Of a stretch of 64,000 nucleotides of DNA, positions 1-12,806 are shown in pieces. A program made the position numbers and the translations under genes. The stretch spans positions 1,931,001-1,995,000 of the forward strand of contig CALZFC010000248.1 of NCBI GenBank assembly GCA_945643635.1, written 5' to 3'. The notes below the pieces were generated by a model that was given only the letters and a program-made list of their open reading frames with translations, had not been told where the DNA came from and made no database searches. Source of the stretch: Allodiplogaster sudhausi. Its lineage: Eukaryota; Nematoda; Chromadorea; Rhabditida; Diplogasteridae. Numbering within the stretch: position 1 is the first letter of the stretch; every line of letters starts with the position of its first letter.

Positions 1-118
1 GTATCCTTCGAAGATTATACCATAATAACAGGAAAGTGGTAAATTCTGACATTTAAATATCGTGAGAAAGCCCTTATTGTTAGAAATAAAAATATACGAA
101 AACAACCACTCTTTTCAG

Positions 119-539
119 CTACAGATTGATCCAGGACAATGCGCCCATGCACGTCAGTCGCTTCACCAAGGCGCGCTTCAACCAGCTCGGAGTCACCGTG
201 ATGGACTGGCCAGCCGAATCTCCGGATATTAATGTTATCGAACTAGTTTGGGCTGAACTGAAAGCATATGTCAGGTAAACGCTTAATCATTCCCTCGAAA
301 AGAAATCTTGTGAAACGGAGAATGTTTGCATGGGTCTCATCATTAAATCATAAACTTTTTTCTTCATCCTAATTTACTTCAGAAACAACTGCCAAGGACA
401 CTCTCTCTCCGATCTCACTGCCTCTATCCATGCCTTCTGGGGAACACTCACTAAGGAAAAATGCCGAAAATATATCTCCCACGTGCACAAGGCAATTGAC
501 AATGTAATTGAGGCAAAAGGTGGTAACTTCGTGGAGTAA
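119..539 (+). pseudogene. Tc1/mariner transposase, C-terminal fragment
   Basis: Two exons can be read. The first (119-274) follows a TTTTCAG acceptor and carries the Tc1-family signature QDNAPMHVSR followed by PAESPDINVIELVW, the block around the second and third acidic residues of the DDE catalytic domain. An intron (275-382, GTAAAC to TTCAG) splits an Arg codon. The second exon (383-539) reads NNCQGHSLSDL and ends GGNFVE-stop. The enzyme would cut and paste a TA-flanked DNA transposon. The window starts inside it, so the N-terminal DNA-binding part is outside or lost. No stop is seen in the part present, so it may be the end of an intact gene rather than a relic. Confidence 0.8.
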
Positions 540-586
540 ACAATTTATCTCTCAGTTATAACGTAAAATCGTATAGAAATTGTACA

Positions 587-672
587 TGTTTGTTAAACAG
601 TAAAGTTCCTCATTTGTTAAAGTTGTTTCTCATTTGTTAAACAGTCATCCTTGTTTGTTAAACAGTAAAGCA
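587..672. repeat. Short imperfect tandem repeat, TTTGTTAAACAGT unit
   Basis: The motif TTTGTTAAACAGTAAAG and shortened versions recur four times just downstream of the transposase stop. It may be the subterminal repeat of the same transposon, but no matching inverted copy was found. Confidence 0.6.
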
Positions 673-1923
673 CTTTGTAATAACCTGGGATTTATAGGCA
701 CCGGAGTTCCCTGCTAGCAGACATAGCTGATTCAGAAGTGATGGCACATCCCGCAGCTCGCTACAAAATGAGCCACAAAGCTTCATGTTCAATGGTTTTT
801 CTTAGTAAACGGGAGGACAAAACGAATATAGTGTAAAATGTAAGCGGAAAAAATAGAATATCCAAACGAAAAAAAGTAACGGATCTAATGAGGTCCTTGC
901 CGTAGACCCTTTACCGCCATCGCCACGCTCCCTTCCATTGCTCGAGCGAACAGAAGCTTCTTTCAATGCTTAGCGAATCTGTGAAGATAAAAACAGACAA
1001 GTAATTAAAAGGGCAGCATGAGCGAACACTTTAACAACAAGGATGATAAAAATAACAGGGATTTCTGTTTTTGAAGTTAAATCTGGCAACTTGCCAGGAA
1101 CAGAAAATTTCACTACACACCCTTCACTAGTCGACAACGCACCAAAAGAGCCATGATTTGCATTTAGAATTAAATTTTCATAAATATGCATTATTTTCAG
1201 GATTTCTTCTGCGTATATGATGCAGCGAGCTTCCACGAGCTCAAAAATACATATGATTTGAAGCAAAAAGCTTCATTTAACGCGTACTTCGCTTGGCCCA
1301 TTTGGCACGCGGCCGCTATAGCCGCTATAGCCGAGACCCCTGGCCGCTGAGCCGTACTGTACATAGCAAATATGCCAGGCGAATTAATGTCATTTTGTGC
1401 CTAGTAAGGAAGTGATTAGAACATTTGGAGTAGAGAAAAAAACGCACGATTAGCACTTCTCACGGTGATCCATGGAATTAAAGTTCTAGAATGAAATCCT
1501 GAAAAGAAGGAGGTGCCCTCTCAGACCACGCAAACTACTACAGTAGCTGCATCATGCAAACCTCATAGTCACAAGCAACTTCTGTCGCAAAAATTTTTTT
1601 CCTAAATTATTTTTGCATTTTCGGCACAATAAAAGGCCGCTTTGGCGTCGATATACTCATCTGAAGAAATTTCCATCCCACCCTCTTTTTTCTCTCTTGT
1701 GCACGCAATTTTCTGACACTCATCGTACATTACATTCCTACCACCTACATATGTACATATAGAAGGTCGAGAGAAAATGGAAATAATACAGAAAAGGAGG
1801 GTGGAATTTCTTCTGAAATGCACGTACAAACATTCGCTGGAGCGATTCTTTAATAATGAAAAAGTGATTTATATATTTATAGTAACTGAAAAGGTTTTGA
1901 AAAATGAAAAAAATTTTAAGCTA
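673..1923. other. No recognisable gene
   Basis: AT-rich sequence with short incidental ORFs. A small duplicated GCCGCTATAGCC occurs near 1311-1331. No exon for TM1-TM2 of the downstream receptor could be recognised here. Confidence 0.5.
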
Positions 1924-3206
1924 ATGAACCCGATGGCACTTCCCTTCTACGTTGGCAGTGTGCTGCTCGCTCTTCTTCTCGCTCTGAATCGCTTCATCGG
2001 CCTCCTCTCGCCTCATCTCGAGCGACGACTCTTTTCGCCCTGTGGCGTCTGGGTATTCTACGCAAAAAGTTATAAATATAAAGACCCAATAATATCTGAT
2101 AAAGAACATATCACCAGATGCAAATTATCAAAAGGCTGATGAAATGGTTCTAGTGCTGGCTGGCGGGCGCATCCTCCATCATCCTCACGCATGTGTGCCT
2201 TCTGGAGACGCCATTCGCGCTGAGCTGCTACTACGTCGAGTACTACTCATGGGTCTACGACCTGGAGTACCCCTACTCGGCTCTCGTCCGAGATATCGCG
2301 CAGGCCATTGAGGTACATTCGACAGTTCTAAACTCTTAATATTAATTAATTAGTTAATATATTACTTAATTCTTTATTTATTCTCAGATTTCTGGCATCT
2401 GCTTCGCTGGACTCATGTACATCGGCGTCATTATTCTACTTTGGAGAACGGTGAGATCTCCATCTTACGAAAAGCTGTGGATGCATGTTTTCTAGCATAA
2501 AAATATATTTTCTAACCAAATAATTTATTTAAAAAGTGGAAAAAGTCATGAGAGCATTTCCAGAAAAAGCGATTCAAGACCACGTCGACTAGCCGTATGG
2601 CAGAGCGAAACATCCTCATGCAAGCCATGTTCATCACGTCGTACATGGGCTTCTGCAGCTTTACTTGGTACAACTACATGGTATGCGAACATTCTTGATC
2701 TATTCAATTATGGTACAATAGGCTTTTGAACAATAAATCAAAGAATTTTAAAGTTCTTTGAATTGTTATCTGCCTCAACAAGCTAACGAAACGTACTGTT
2801 TTTCAGTATTTCTTCCCTGACACAATCTGGACGAATATGGCGCTCAACTTTGTGTGGATCTTCGCCAGTTCGATCTATCCCATCCTGCATTTTGTATTCA
2901 ACAGGTTAGTAGACAAGAAAGGAAACTAAATTTTTTGTACTTCTTATTTTTTGTATATTGTTTGATTTTAGAGAAGTAAAATGTATGAAAATATATTATA
3001 TTTATATTATTTATTATTCGAAACTCTAAAAGGGCTTAGTATAATTTCATTCTAGCACGCTTCGCAAGCGATTCGCGAGCCTCGGCGGCTGCTGCGCCAT
3101 TATTTGCGGCTCTCCGCGGAAGCGGAGGGTCGGCGCCACCACCAGCTTCGTCACCGGCTCGCATATCATGCAGAGGGACAACGGCAGCAATGTCTCGGGG
3201 TTGTGA
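1924..3206 (+). CDS. Nematode 7TM chemoreceptor (Srx/Srt-like), TM3 to C-terminus
   Basis: Six exons join in phase: 1924-2052, 2154-2312, 2388-2450, 2564-2680, 2807-2904 and 3056-3206, giving 238 aa. The first shows a TM3 helix ending in LLALNRFIGL, the nematode counterpart of the DRY region. Later exons hold a Cys/Tyr-rich loop (SCYYVEYYSW), TM5 (GLMYIGVIILLW), a basic third loop, TM6 after ERNILMQAMF, and TM7 ending in YPILHFVFN, an NPxxY-like motif, followed by a basic tail. Such receptors sit in the ciliary membrane of sensory neurons and detect chemicals. TM1 and TM2 are missing: either the upstream exons are not recognisable or the gene is 5' truncated. The AAG before 1921 could be an acceptor. 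The family name is tentative. Confidence 0.75.
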
Positions 3207-4610
3207 GAGAGAGAGAGAAGGAGAAAGAAATTGATTGGGAGAGGTATAATCTCGAGTCATTGAGATTAAGAATTAGAATCATCCATTGTACAACCCAACT
3301 ATTGTCTTGACTGGAAAAATATAGTACCCAACGGGTAGGCAACGGGAAGGCACTTTTCATCTGCAAGTGTAGATGAAAATTGACGTCTAGGGCGTGAAAA
3401 CCTTCTCGTACTCTACATCTCACCAATATTCACAATCAGGAAGTTTTAATAAGCTTACTTTTAACCCTTATTCAATCAGTCAGTTCACTGATTTAAAGAG
3501 TAATTTTAAATGCTTTAATGCTCAAAGTAATTATATGCGAAATCGAAACCACAGTAAAACCAAATCAGATTTTGGGATGTAAAAGAAGGACAATCAGATA
3601 ATATAATAATCAGATAACGTGATAATTATGGAGGGGGGAGAGCATTTCTATAGAAAATATTTATCCACTACTGTGTTTCTTTTTCCATAGTTCTCTTCCA
3701 TGTATATCCGTATAGTACTGAAATTTGTTCGAGAATCATATGATATCCTGTAACGAAGTTGTGCTGAATTAGCCTGATTAAATCCGTAAATTGTTTTTAA
3801 CTGTTTTTACGCTCATCGGGTTAATGGGCGGATGGAATTCATGGGGATCTGTAACATAGGAGTCTGTGATTGATGCACTCCGGTGATTTCGTCGAGGTCC
3901 CGAAGAATCCGAAAACAGAAAGCATAATCTCCTATCAATAGAATATTACACAGATAAAGACATACTTTAAAATTTCTAAAAAAAAATAGTCGTCCTCATA
4001 GATTCTGCTGACAAAGAGAGTTGGAACAAAGGCGTGCCTTATTCAAATGATTGTGGAATTTGCTATTGAATAAATTTTTTGTTGTTAAAAACTAATTTTA
4101 CATTAGCACTATAAATGGGGCAGCTGTGATGAATATGACGATTCTTAGCACACTTTGACCAACATGTACGATAAATATTTTGTCAAACACGGGAAAATCA
4201 CTTGCATGCTAACGGAAAAGCACTTATTTATCGGTCAGCTCATAAGAATTATTTCTTTTACCCGCAGTTGTTTGCTTAAATTAGTGTGTTGGAAAATTAT
4301 CCATAAGAAGTTCACGAGTGCATTTGGACAGAAAAAATTAATAAAAGATTCCAACAAGTCAAAATATTTAAACAAATAAAAAATTACAATTTTTAAGGTA
4401 GCATGTACGGTTCGGGAGGTGTGAAGCCAAAAAGTACATAGTCAAAGTAGGAGTACTGTAGGAACAGTCGAAGCAGACGCCGATTTGAAACGATTTGGGT
4501 ACGAATCTTAAATATTATAGCTTAATTTTTTTTCTTCATTTTTTTGTATCAATAGTGGAATGTCGACAAATTCCTATCATTTGAAGATAGTTAATAATAA
4601 GAATATGACC
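3207..4610. other. No recognisable gene
   Basis: AT-rich intergenic DNA between the receptor's 3' end and the 3' end of the convergent sulfotransferase. Only short incidental ORFs are present. Confidence 0.5.
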
Positions 4611-7163
4611 AAATCAATTCGAACTTGCTCTGCTTCTTCCATTCCCTTGGTCGCGTGAACGGCCTCGGTTTTACTGAATGCTTCGACAATTTCCTAAAAA
4701 AAGATTTTGATATCTCTTGTAGAAAAAAGAGGATGAGCAGAAGAATTGATCAAGTCACACTCGTCTTCTTTGGTGACGTTCTATTTTTGCTCTAACCAAA
4801 GTGAACCACAATCATATCTACTGATGATACGCTTTGCGGATCATTATGCACGGAAAGCAATCTCAAACAAAAATTGAGATGACAAGCTCCTTCAAGAACT
4901 GACGTCGATGAGCTCACTCGGCACGAGTGCCTTGCGTAACGCAGCGGCGATCTGTGAGACCATCCGAGCCTGTTCATTTTTTTTAATCAAAAATATTATC
5001 AAGACATACCGCTTTTTCAAACTGCCGATGAGAAATTTTCATAATATTACATAGAAAATATTTATGAATTCAATCACTTTTAATAAATCACTTTTTCAAC
5101 GCCGCTCGAGCCGTAGTGGACGACCGTGTAGTTCATCCAGAATTGGTGAAAGTTGCAGTGCCTTTATAAGAAGGGATATTAACCGCGAATAAGCGATCAT
5201 TAATAACGAAAACATCCCCATTTCAAGCCCTGATAAGGTACAGTATTCCTCTTTGCCCATTTAGACACTGCCGTCTTAGCCGAAATAGTGATGATCCTCG
5301 CCGTTCACGGAACTGTATACGTACCAATTCTGCGGGATGAGATGGAGATCTTCATAGCCAAGCTGGAAGGCGTCTGCGGAGATGGCGAAGGCTGCCGCCT
5401 GTTCAAGTGCCACTCGCAAGACGCATTCAACGTCGGCGGGCGCGCAACGCGTCTTGTAGCAGTTCTTCTCACTCAAACCAGAATTCCTTTAAATTCGCGC
5501 CTTTTTTAATGACCCAAGGACGAGAGAGCACGTGTTTTAGAGAGACGCGACTACAATGGTCAGGGAAATTCAAATAGATTAAGATTGAGTTTCCTGCTCC
5601 TTTAACTTCGCCTGGTAAGAATCCTGATTCACTAACATTTCAGTGTACAAAAATAATAATTGAAATACTCTTTCAGTTCTTTACATTTATTTTGAACCGT
5701 ATTCTTTATTCTCATGCTTATTTGAAACAAGCGCTCACCGCATACATTTGTCGACAAAGCCAGAGACGAAGCGCTCGAGCGGATCGCGAACAACCGTCAG
5801 GTAGACAGGAGTGCTATGTAATTGTAACAGGAAGTGAGAGAGCAAGATAGAGAGTGAAAGAGTGGGAGAGAGAGAGTGAGTGAGATTGACTGATAGGAGA
5901 GGGAATGATAGAGTGCGAGACGCATAGAGCGAGAGTGCCTAGAGAGGGAAATATTAAATTAGTAAATTATAAATCGTAGAAAAAAGATAATTTGCTTATA
6001 TGCTCGACAAAACGGATTTTAGTAAAAGTTTTACGGTTTTGGCTGGACGCGGCCCGCGAATCGCGTCTCCATCAATTGCTTCACGTCCGTCATCGCATTG
6101 TCGATCCACGTGTAATTGTTCTTCCCGAAGCAAAAACTTAAAAATATTGTCTTTATCTTATGAAACACAGCAGAAAAATTCTTTTAAAAATGTAAAAATT
6201 GAAAAGGAAAAGTTTTGCGCTCTTCAATTACAAGACAAATATACATATGCTTTTGCATACATTTGAGGCAGAAAAAGCTCATTTCTCGCGTACCGCTCCT
6301 CGTTTTTCCAGTGGCCGGGACTGCCGCGCGGGTCGTCCGTGATGCTGCGGTTGTCAGCGCGGAAGGCGGCGGCGTCTCGCAGGAAGCAGACGATGCCGAT
6401 GAGCGCCGTCGACATGCTCTTCTCGATCGCGCACACTGCCACCGGGTACGACGGCATCGCACCCTACGAGGATGAATACTCCGTTTTAAATAAAAATATA
6501 TAAATAAACAAATAAAAAAAGAAATCAAAAACACTGTTTTTTTTAAATTTGCACTGTTATACATACTACATACATACTTATATGATGTATAGATATGCCG
6601 AGTTAAATTAAATACATAAAATACAATGGAATTTTCATTTAATAAACTTCGATCGTCATTTTACAACAGATATAAAAGAGTCTAAAAAAAAGACAAAACG
6701 CACTGACGCGATACATGCATGGAATGAGCCTGAGGGGAGGAAGACACTTCTCCTCTGCACACAGTTGGTGCAAGCTCTCTCTGGCGGTCTGTGGAACGAA
6801 ATTGTCATTTTAAACCGGAATTCTTTCCGAACTGCCTCGGTATGTATATACTTTAGTATAAATGTTATATACATACATATGTACATATGGGCTAAATAAA
6901 GTGGTCATTCTACTTACTTGTTCAGGTCCCACTATATGATAATTCGCAATTGCATTGAGAATTGGCGTAGTAGTCGATTCGATTGTCGTCGACTCGGAGG
7001 TCTTTGTCTCAGCTTTCGGAAGGTCATAACGGCGGATATGAACTATCATGACGGCATGGAGTACGAGCAGAAGCAAGAGGCAGGCATAGCCAGAGAAGCG
7101 AGAACAAAGCGTCCATACAACCACATCAGATAGACCGGTTCGCCGGCCATTAACCTCCCCCAT
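4610..7163 (-). CDS. Carbohydrate (Golgi) sulfotransferase, type II membrane protein
   Basis: Eight phase-consistent exons: 7163-6918, 6788-6708, 6463-6294, 6136-6035, 5813-5739, 5471-5325, 5161-5092 and 4969-4904. Exon 1 encodes a short cytoplasmic end, a signal anchor (YACLLLLLVLHAVMIVHI) and a Thr/Ser-rich stem, as in Golgi type II enzymes. Exon 3 has VAVCAIEKSMSTALIG, the PAPS 5'-phosphosulfate loop. Exon 5 has LTVVRDPLERFVSGFVDKC, the 3'-phosphate motif. Exon 6 has a Cys cluster and EDLHLIPQNW, exon 7 has FWMNYTVVHYGSSG, and exon 8 is a helix (QIAAALRKALVPSELID). It should move sulfate from PAPS to sugar hydroxyls. The C-terminus is uncertain: a downstream segment with HATKG at 4610-4700 matches the usual end of the family, but joining exons are not clear, and reading through exon 8 stops at about 4892. 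Confidence 0.85.
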
Positions 7164-7889
7164 TCTAGGGTGCTTAAAGAGTTTGATCAGTGTAAATTAC
7201 AATTCAAAAAGACTTTAAAATAATAACAGAGGAGTATTCAGTAAGGAAAAGGAGGTCATGGATAGTGGTCTTTCTAAGAGCATCAAATTATTTATTTATT
7301 GGTTTAAAATGCTAAAATATATGTATACTTCAAACAAAACTCAACAGAATAGAAGACCAAACCCCATTGATTGTTTGTGGAGGTTTCTCTTCTGGGCTTT
7401 CCGTATTTGTTTTCAATTTCCCTGGAGATCAAGAGGAGAGATTAGCGTCAAGACTACAAATGCATTCAAAGGACAGACGCACACCTCTCTACTTTTCTCG
7501 ATCTCACTCTTTCTCGCTGTCTCTCTGTTTCGCGCGTGCACTCTCTCTCTCTCTCTCACTCTGTCCTGCGTCCTTCTCTCTCTCTGCCTCTCTTCTAGAT
7601 CCAGCAACCTGATTCAGCACTGAAAGTGAAAATCGCGTAGTTGGGTCCCACGCATTATGGCGGAATAATAAAAGAAAATCATTCTTCTTTCATAATTACT
7701 TGGTCTGTCTTTTTCCATCGCTCAGTTGCTTGAAAAAACTCTCCATTTGTCCTTCTTGTAGTAGTTGAATCACCATCCTAATTCATTTAGAATGCTTCGT
7801 TTCTATTCATGGCCTTTTTACTGAATGATGAGATATAAATCTTTATTTCGTTTGTGTAATCGTATTTGCAAGGAGAAGAAAGGAAGTGC
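7164..7889. other. Intergenic DNA with CT-rich stretch
   Basis: Lies between the sulfotransferase start and the collagen stop. It contains a CT-rich tract at about 7495-7600 that creates Ser/Leu-rich open frames. No gene is recognised. Confidence 0.5.
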
Positions 7890-9285
7890 TTAGGCGTGGA
7901 AGCGACGACGGTATCCACCGCTGGCGGCTCCGCCATCGTTGGAACCTCCCCAGCCGCCGGATCCTCCGCCTCCAGATCCACCGCCACCGCTGGAACCTCC
8001 CCAGCCGCCGGATCCACCAGAAGATCCACCGCCACCGCTAGATCCTCCCCATCCTCCAGATCCACCTCCATTGCCACCAGATCCACCGCCGCCGCCGCCG
8101 CTGGAGCCTCCCCAACCGCCGGAACCACCAGATCCACCGCCGCCGCCGCTGGAGCCTCCCCAGCCGCTGGAGCCGCCAGATCCACCACCGCCGCCGCCGC
8201 CGCTGGAGCCTCCCCAGCCGCCGGAGCCGCCAGATCCGCCACCGCCAGACAGAGCCGCGCTGCGGGACGGGCACGGGCAGTACGCGGCATCGTTGCCGGG
8301 AATGCCGTCGGATCCGCTGTCTCCGGCACCTCCGGGGGAGCCAGCGCGTCCGGGTTGGCCGGGACGGCCGTTGCCGCCAGGGCGTCCGTCATTTCCGGGG
8401 CGACCATCATGTCCGGGTGCGCCGGCAGGGCCGGGTCCTCCAGGTCCTCCGGGGCGACCCGGCTGGCCGGGTGCGCCAGGGGTGTACTCGACTCCAGACT
8501 GGCCAGGAGCACCGGGACGGCCGGGGCCTCCGGGGTGGCCAGGCTGTCCGGGATGTCCAGCAGGGCCAGGAGGACCGGGGCGGCCGGGCGAGCCGGCGGG
8601 ACCGGGCGAGCCACCTCCGTAAGCCGGGTGGCCAGCAGGACCGGGCTGGCCAGAGGGGCCGGGCGGGCCGGGCGGGCCAGCGGGGCACTTGATGCAGCCC
8701 TGCGGCATGTTCTGGATGGCGGGCACGGAGTGGCCGGCAGGGCCGGGTCCTCCGGCCTGGCCGGGGTGGCCGTCTTGGCCTCGCGAGCCGGGCTGTCCGG
8801 GAGGGCCAGGAGGGCCGGGCGGGCAGTTGGAGGCGGGCGTGCCGCAGTTGCAGTTGGCATTGCGCTTGTTGCGGCCGAGCAGCGTCACGAAGGTGGGGGG
8901 AGCGTCAGAGGAGCCGGACGGGTTGAGGTGCAGGCCGAGCAGGCGCTGCCACGTGTCATCGGCGACCGTCTGAAGAGGGAGCAATGCATTTTGCAAATTA
9001 TTCTCCTACCATTGAATTATTGATAGAATTGCGATATTTCTGGCATTTCAAGGCAGTGAATTCGATTGAAAGAAGAAGGAAAGAGTCTTGATCTACTCTA
9101 ATCTACCTTGATCTAATTTGATCTACCTTAATCTACGATGATCTACATACCTTGATCTCGTGGATGCCGGTGTTGAGCTCCTCCTCGAGGGAGTGGAGGT
9201 CTCTGAGGAGAGAGACGCACGTCATGAGCGCGATACTGCAGACGGCGAGGGTCGCCGCTGAGCCGATGCCCACTGCCCAACTCAT
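7890..9285 (-). CDS. Cuticle collagen with Gly-rich C-terminal tail
   Basis: Two exons, 9285-9151 and 8969-7890, give 404 aa. Exon 1 starts MSWAVGIGSAATLAVCSIAL, a hydrophobic N-terminal segment followed by an acidic heptad-like stretch (LLRDLHSLEEELNTGIHEI), as in the nematode cuticle collagen N-terminal domain. GRNKR is a likely furin-type cleavage site. Then come a Cys pair (NCNCG), Gly-X-Y blocks interrupted by CIKC, a long Gly-X-Y block to about residue 240, and CPCP. The last ~120 residues are tandem copies of GGSGGWGGSSGGGG with a final GGYRRRFHA. Collagens of this class are secreted by the hypodermis and cross-linked into the cuticle. The N-terminal ATG was chosen because it matches the family start. 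An upstream in-frame ATG at 9423 adds non-family sequence. Confidence 0.92.
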
Positions 9286-9665
9286 CTTCTTGCTGCCTCG
9301 AAGAGAAGTCGAGTGGCCTTCCCGTTCCGCTCGCGTCTCTTTTATAGCAAAGCCATCACCCTCCGACCCATTCAACCCCATCTCAGACCCGCCCGTTCTC
9401 CCCTCCATCCATCTGTTTATCACCTGTGCTCTCCCGCGTGTTTCTCCGCATCTTCCTCTCTTCTGACTTCTTCCTTTCTGCTTTCCACACTATCTATGTA
9501 ATGCTTGACTGCGTGGCTGAGAAAACGAGAGCGAAGAAAGTGAAAACAAGATAGAAAAGGGCTGAAAGAGAGAAGGCCATATTAAGGGCACCTCTTTCCT
9601 CTTCGCTATTTACTGTGTTTTTCTCATTCGAATAGCTTTCACTCTCTCTCTTTCTGTACCCTTCC

Positions 9666-9708
<43 letters not shown>

Positions 9709-11200
9709 GTTGCTCCTTTTCGTTCCATCGTATTTTGTTCCGTATGGCGGAACTGATGCCAGCGTACCTCCTATCCTTGCTGTGAAAGAAGTATTAGCCG
9801 AGAGAGATCTTGATCAAGCAGCATGAAGAAAAGAGCTGAAGTTTGTTAGATAGAGAAAGAGAAGGGTAAGAATATGGAATTGAAGCAGAGAGTTACTGGT
9901 TGACTTTTTTATCTATGTGGTACGATGGTAGGTGAGACCTCAAAAGAAACCTGAAAAAAGAGATGAAGAGCCAGGCGAAAAGTGTCCGCCGCTAACAAGT
10001 AAGAAACAGTTGATCATGCTGCCGAATCATTTGCAGTTCTCATTCATCGCTCTCTATCTCTTCTCTCACTCTATCTCTCTCTCTCTCTGCGTTCTGTCTA
10101 CTCTCTCCTCTCTCTCCCTTCCTTCTCTCTTCTCTTCTCTCTCTCTCCCTTCTCTCTAAACTCTCTTCTCTGTCTGCCTGCCGGTGCTTCTCTCTTATGT
10201 TTTCAGTTTGCTGCTTTCACTATTTTCAAGCTCCACTCTCGCTTTCGAATCCATTCTCACGTTCGGTCAAGTTTTGTTTTCTTTTTCATCTGTCGCATGA
10301 ACGCGGCAGACATAACTATTGAAGCTCTTTACTCAGCTTTGCACTCAAGACTTCAAATGCCCCCAACAATCGAAGAATGGCCATTCAACGAGAGTCATGC
10401 AAAAGAAAAGGTTCAGGGCATGCCCGTCCACCTTTGCTTTCTTTCTTGCTGTTCAGTCGTTTTGAATTGATTCGACTCACCGAATTGTTCGAACCTCTGA
10501 GAAAGGATGGTTCTTTGTAGCAATCCTGCAAGTAGCCTTGCTTTGTTAAAAAAAACCTCTAAGGAAGCACAGGGAATCGCTATTATGATATTTTTTTCGT
10601 TTTATACTTGAACGCAATGGGTTCGAACTACACATCTTTCAATCACTGCAACAAGGTTTGCAAGCGGGCTTCAAAGGAAGCGGAAGTATGAGTAAAGTGG
10701 GTTGAAGTCAAATGTATTTGTATATATATGTACATAATGTGGCAGGGTGTTATTTTCGTTCAAAGTGTAGATTACTTTATCAGAGACCGTTCAATATGTT
10801 GTACACTAAATTTGATGCAGACATAATACATACTATTTAAACTTGTTCGACAAAATTTGACTGCCTCAAAAAGGATACAATATTCTGGTCGAGATACATA
10901 TGTATGTATCTATCAATGAATCTCCTGCTGCACAATTTCTGCAGTACATACGTATGTATGTACATACATTCATACTTCATTTTACATGATAATTTGTCTC
11001 ACATGCTTAAATGCCTCTCTGTACACTTTTGGAGTAAATCATGTTCAATTTCTCATAGCTATCAAAATAATGAAGAATTAATTAATTATACTCGAATCGC
11101 ATTCGGAGAAATTCAACAAAAGGATTTTTTAAATTAAAGTGAAACATTTATATATATGTATATAGAAAAGCGAAGTTTAAATGCGGGAATTGTGGCTGTG
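9286..11200. other. Upstream region of collagen; CT repeats, no gene seen
   Basis: Contains a CT array at about 9665-9712 and further CT-rich stretches at 10055-10170. From about 10750 to 11100 the sequence resembles 13600-13870 and 26100-26400, the 3' flanks of the other receptor copies, so it is the 3' flank of receptor copy A. Confidence 0.5.
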
Positions 11201-11202
11201 TT

Positions 11203-12194
11203 TCAGGGCGGTTGAATGTATCCCAGGGAGACGCTAGTCGTAGGGCGAAGGCCGCCGGCGACCTGCCAAAGGGCGCCGCGCATCGAGCGACTCAGGCAGA
11301 GAAGGAGAATGGGCGGAGCCATGCTGCGGATCTGGAAACCGCCGCACTTTTTTCTCGTTTTATTTTACGGAACATAACATATTTCTAAGCCCTTTTCATA
11401 TGGAGCAATTCCCACCTTTTCTTATTGTATCAGACAGGCAAATCACGTATTTTTCTTTGTTAGTGTTATATGTTTTTGAAGACACTTTTTCATAAAAACT
11501 ACTTTTTTCATTCATTTAAATTGTAATGTAATCCCTCACATTCTCTCTTGTAATCTCAAATGTTGACTTTCTATTCTCGCCATGTCACAAGCACGCGCTT
11601 CTCTCATACCTCGGATGCATAGACGGCCGTCATGAATCTCGTCGGAATATCCATCTTTGCGCCGAGGAGGGTCTTGGCGAGCTGCCAATCAATGAGGGAA
11701 AATAAGGAGGAAAATTGTTACTTTATTTATTATTATTCATGAAAAAAACCTCTAAACAGCATAAACCTGATCCAAAATCGTGGTAAGATGCAGAAAGAGC
11801 ATCCCAATGCTAACGTACACAAGTGGCTTCTCGCGATCTTCCGTCTTAAAGCCGCTGGAAAATGGTCCTGTCTCTTGTTAACAACTCTTGTTCTTGTCAT
11901 GCCCAATTTGAACTGTATATAACAATATTTACATATGTATTGAACATACATATACATATGTATGCACATTTGTATGTATTGTACATGCATATATATGTAT
12001 GTGAACTTCATCTTACCATTAGCATTGTCCGTTATATTGATGTTTCACATTTAAAAAAATAAATATAAGAATGTGCAGTAGACTTGCCTTTTACTCGAGA
12101 CCTCTCGGAGTGTCCTGACGGTCATCAAAGAGAGAATGATGGACGCGACCGTGCTGAGCATTTGGCAGACCGCCAAGCCAACGTTCCGGAGATA
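11203..12194 (-). pseudogene. Chemoreceptor copy A, 5'-truncated (exons 5-8 only)
   Basis: Exons 12194-12088, 11854-11767, 11681-11610 and 11331-11203 correspond to exons 5-8 of the intact paralog at 26887-29539. They encode TM5 (ASIILSLMTVRTLRE), TM6 (PLVYVSIGMLFLHLTTIL), a conserved loop (MDIPTRFMTAVYASE) and TM7 with tail (IRSMAPPILLLCLSRSM). No stop or frameshift is seen in these exons, and the exon 5 donor is GCAAGT as in the other copies. Exons 1-4 (TM1-TM4) are absent: the next sequence upstream is the last exon of another receptor at 12807-13010. It is therefore probably non-functional. Confidence 0.75.
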
Positions 12195-12806
12195 CTGACA
12201 ATGAGAAGACAATGACACTTCTCGTTTTTGGCCACCAGTACGTTAGAGTTACTATATGAATGGGCGTAAATACACTTTTTAAGACGATGAATTTATGACT
12301 AATAATATAAAATAAAATAAAGCACGCGGAACATAGAATTTACAGGTTGCATTACATTAATGCAAATGAATTGAAAAGGAAAAGGCTGCACCTCTTGGAA
12401 TGACATTGTTAGATCATAAACATGTGTTACAAGAGGAAAGAAGACAAAGGAACGTTACAGTGCGTGCTCAACTGTTAATGTTCGTGATGAAGATGTATGC
12501 ATTTGAAATGAAACATTTCAGTGTATAGTAAGAAGATCCCCGTTTATATAAGAAATAAATGCCCTTTATGAATGCACGTTTCAATTGTTTGCTCTAAAAA
12601 CGATGGCGACATTTATTGTTCAATGACATCTACAGCATCGGAAAGCAACTTCTTGTTACACAAACGAGATCATCTTGCAAAAGTGTTGAATTAGAGATGT
12701 GTTTAAACAACATGTAGTTACAGCCCCCAATGTAATTATTTTTATGGTACAATTAAGCAAATTCATATTCGATGCAAATTTCCAATTGCAAAGTATTCAA
12801 GGCGAA

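Noticed and set aside
6184..6564. 126-codon Arg-rich minus-strand frame
   Set aside because: Wrong frame over sulfotransferase exon 3; the PAPS-binding motif is in the frame used for the gene model.
7866..9023. Long plus-strand open frames (Ala/Ser-rich and Pro-rich) opposite the collagen
   Set aside because: They are shadows of the Gly-X-Y coding strand; the minus strand has the collagen domain, signal region, splice sites and Cys pattern.
9665..9712. CRISPR or other spaced repeat array
   Set aside because: All regularly repeated arrays in the window are microsatellites or minisatellites without unique spacers.
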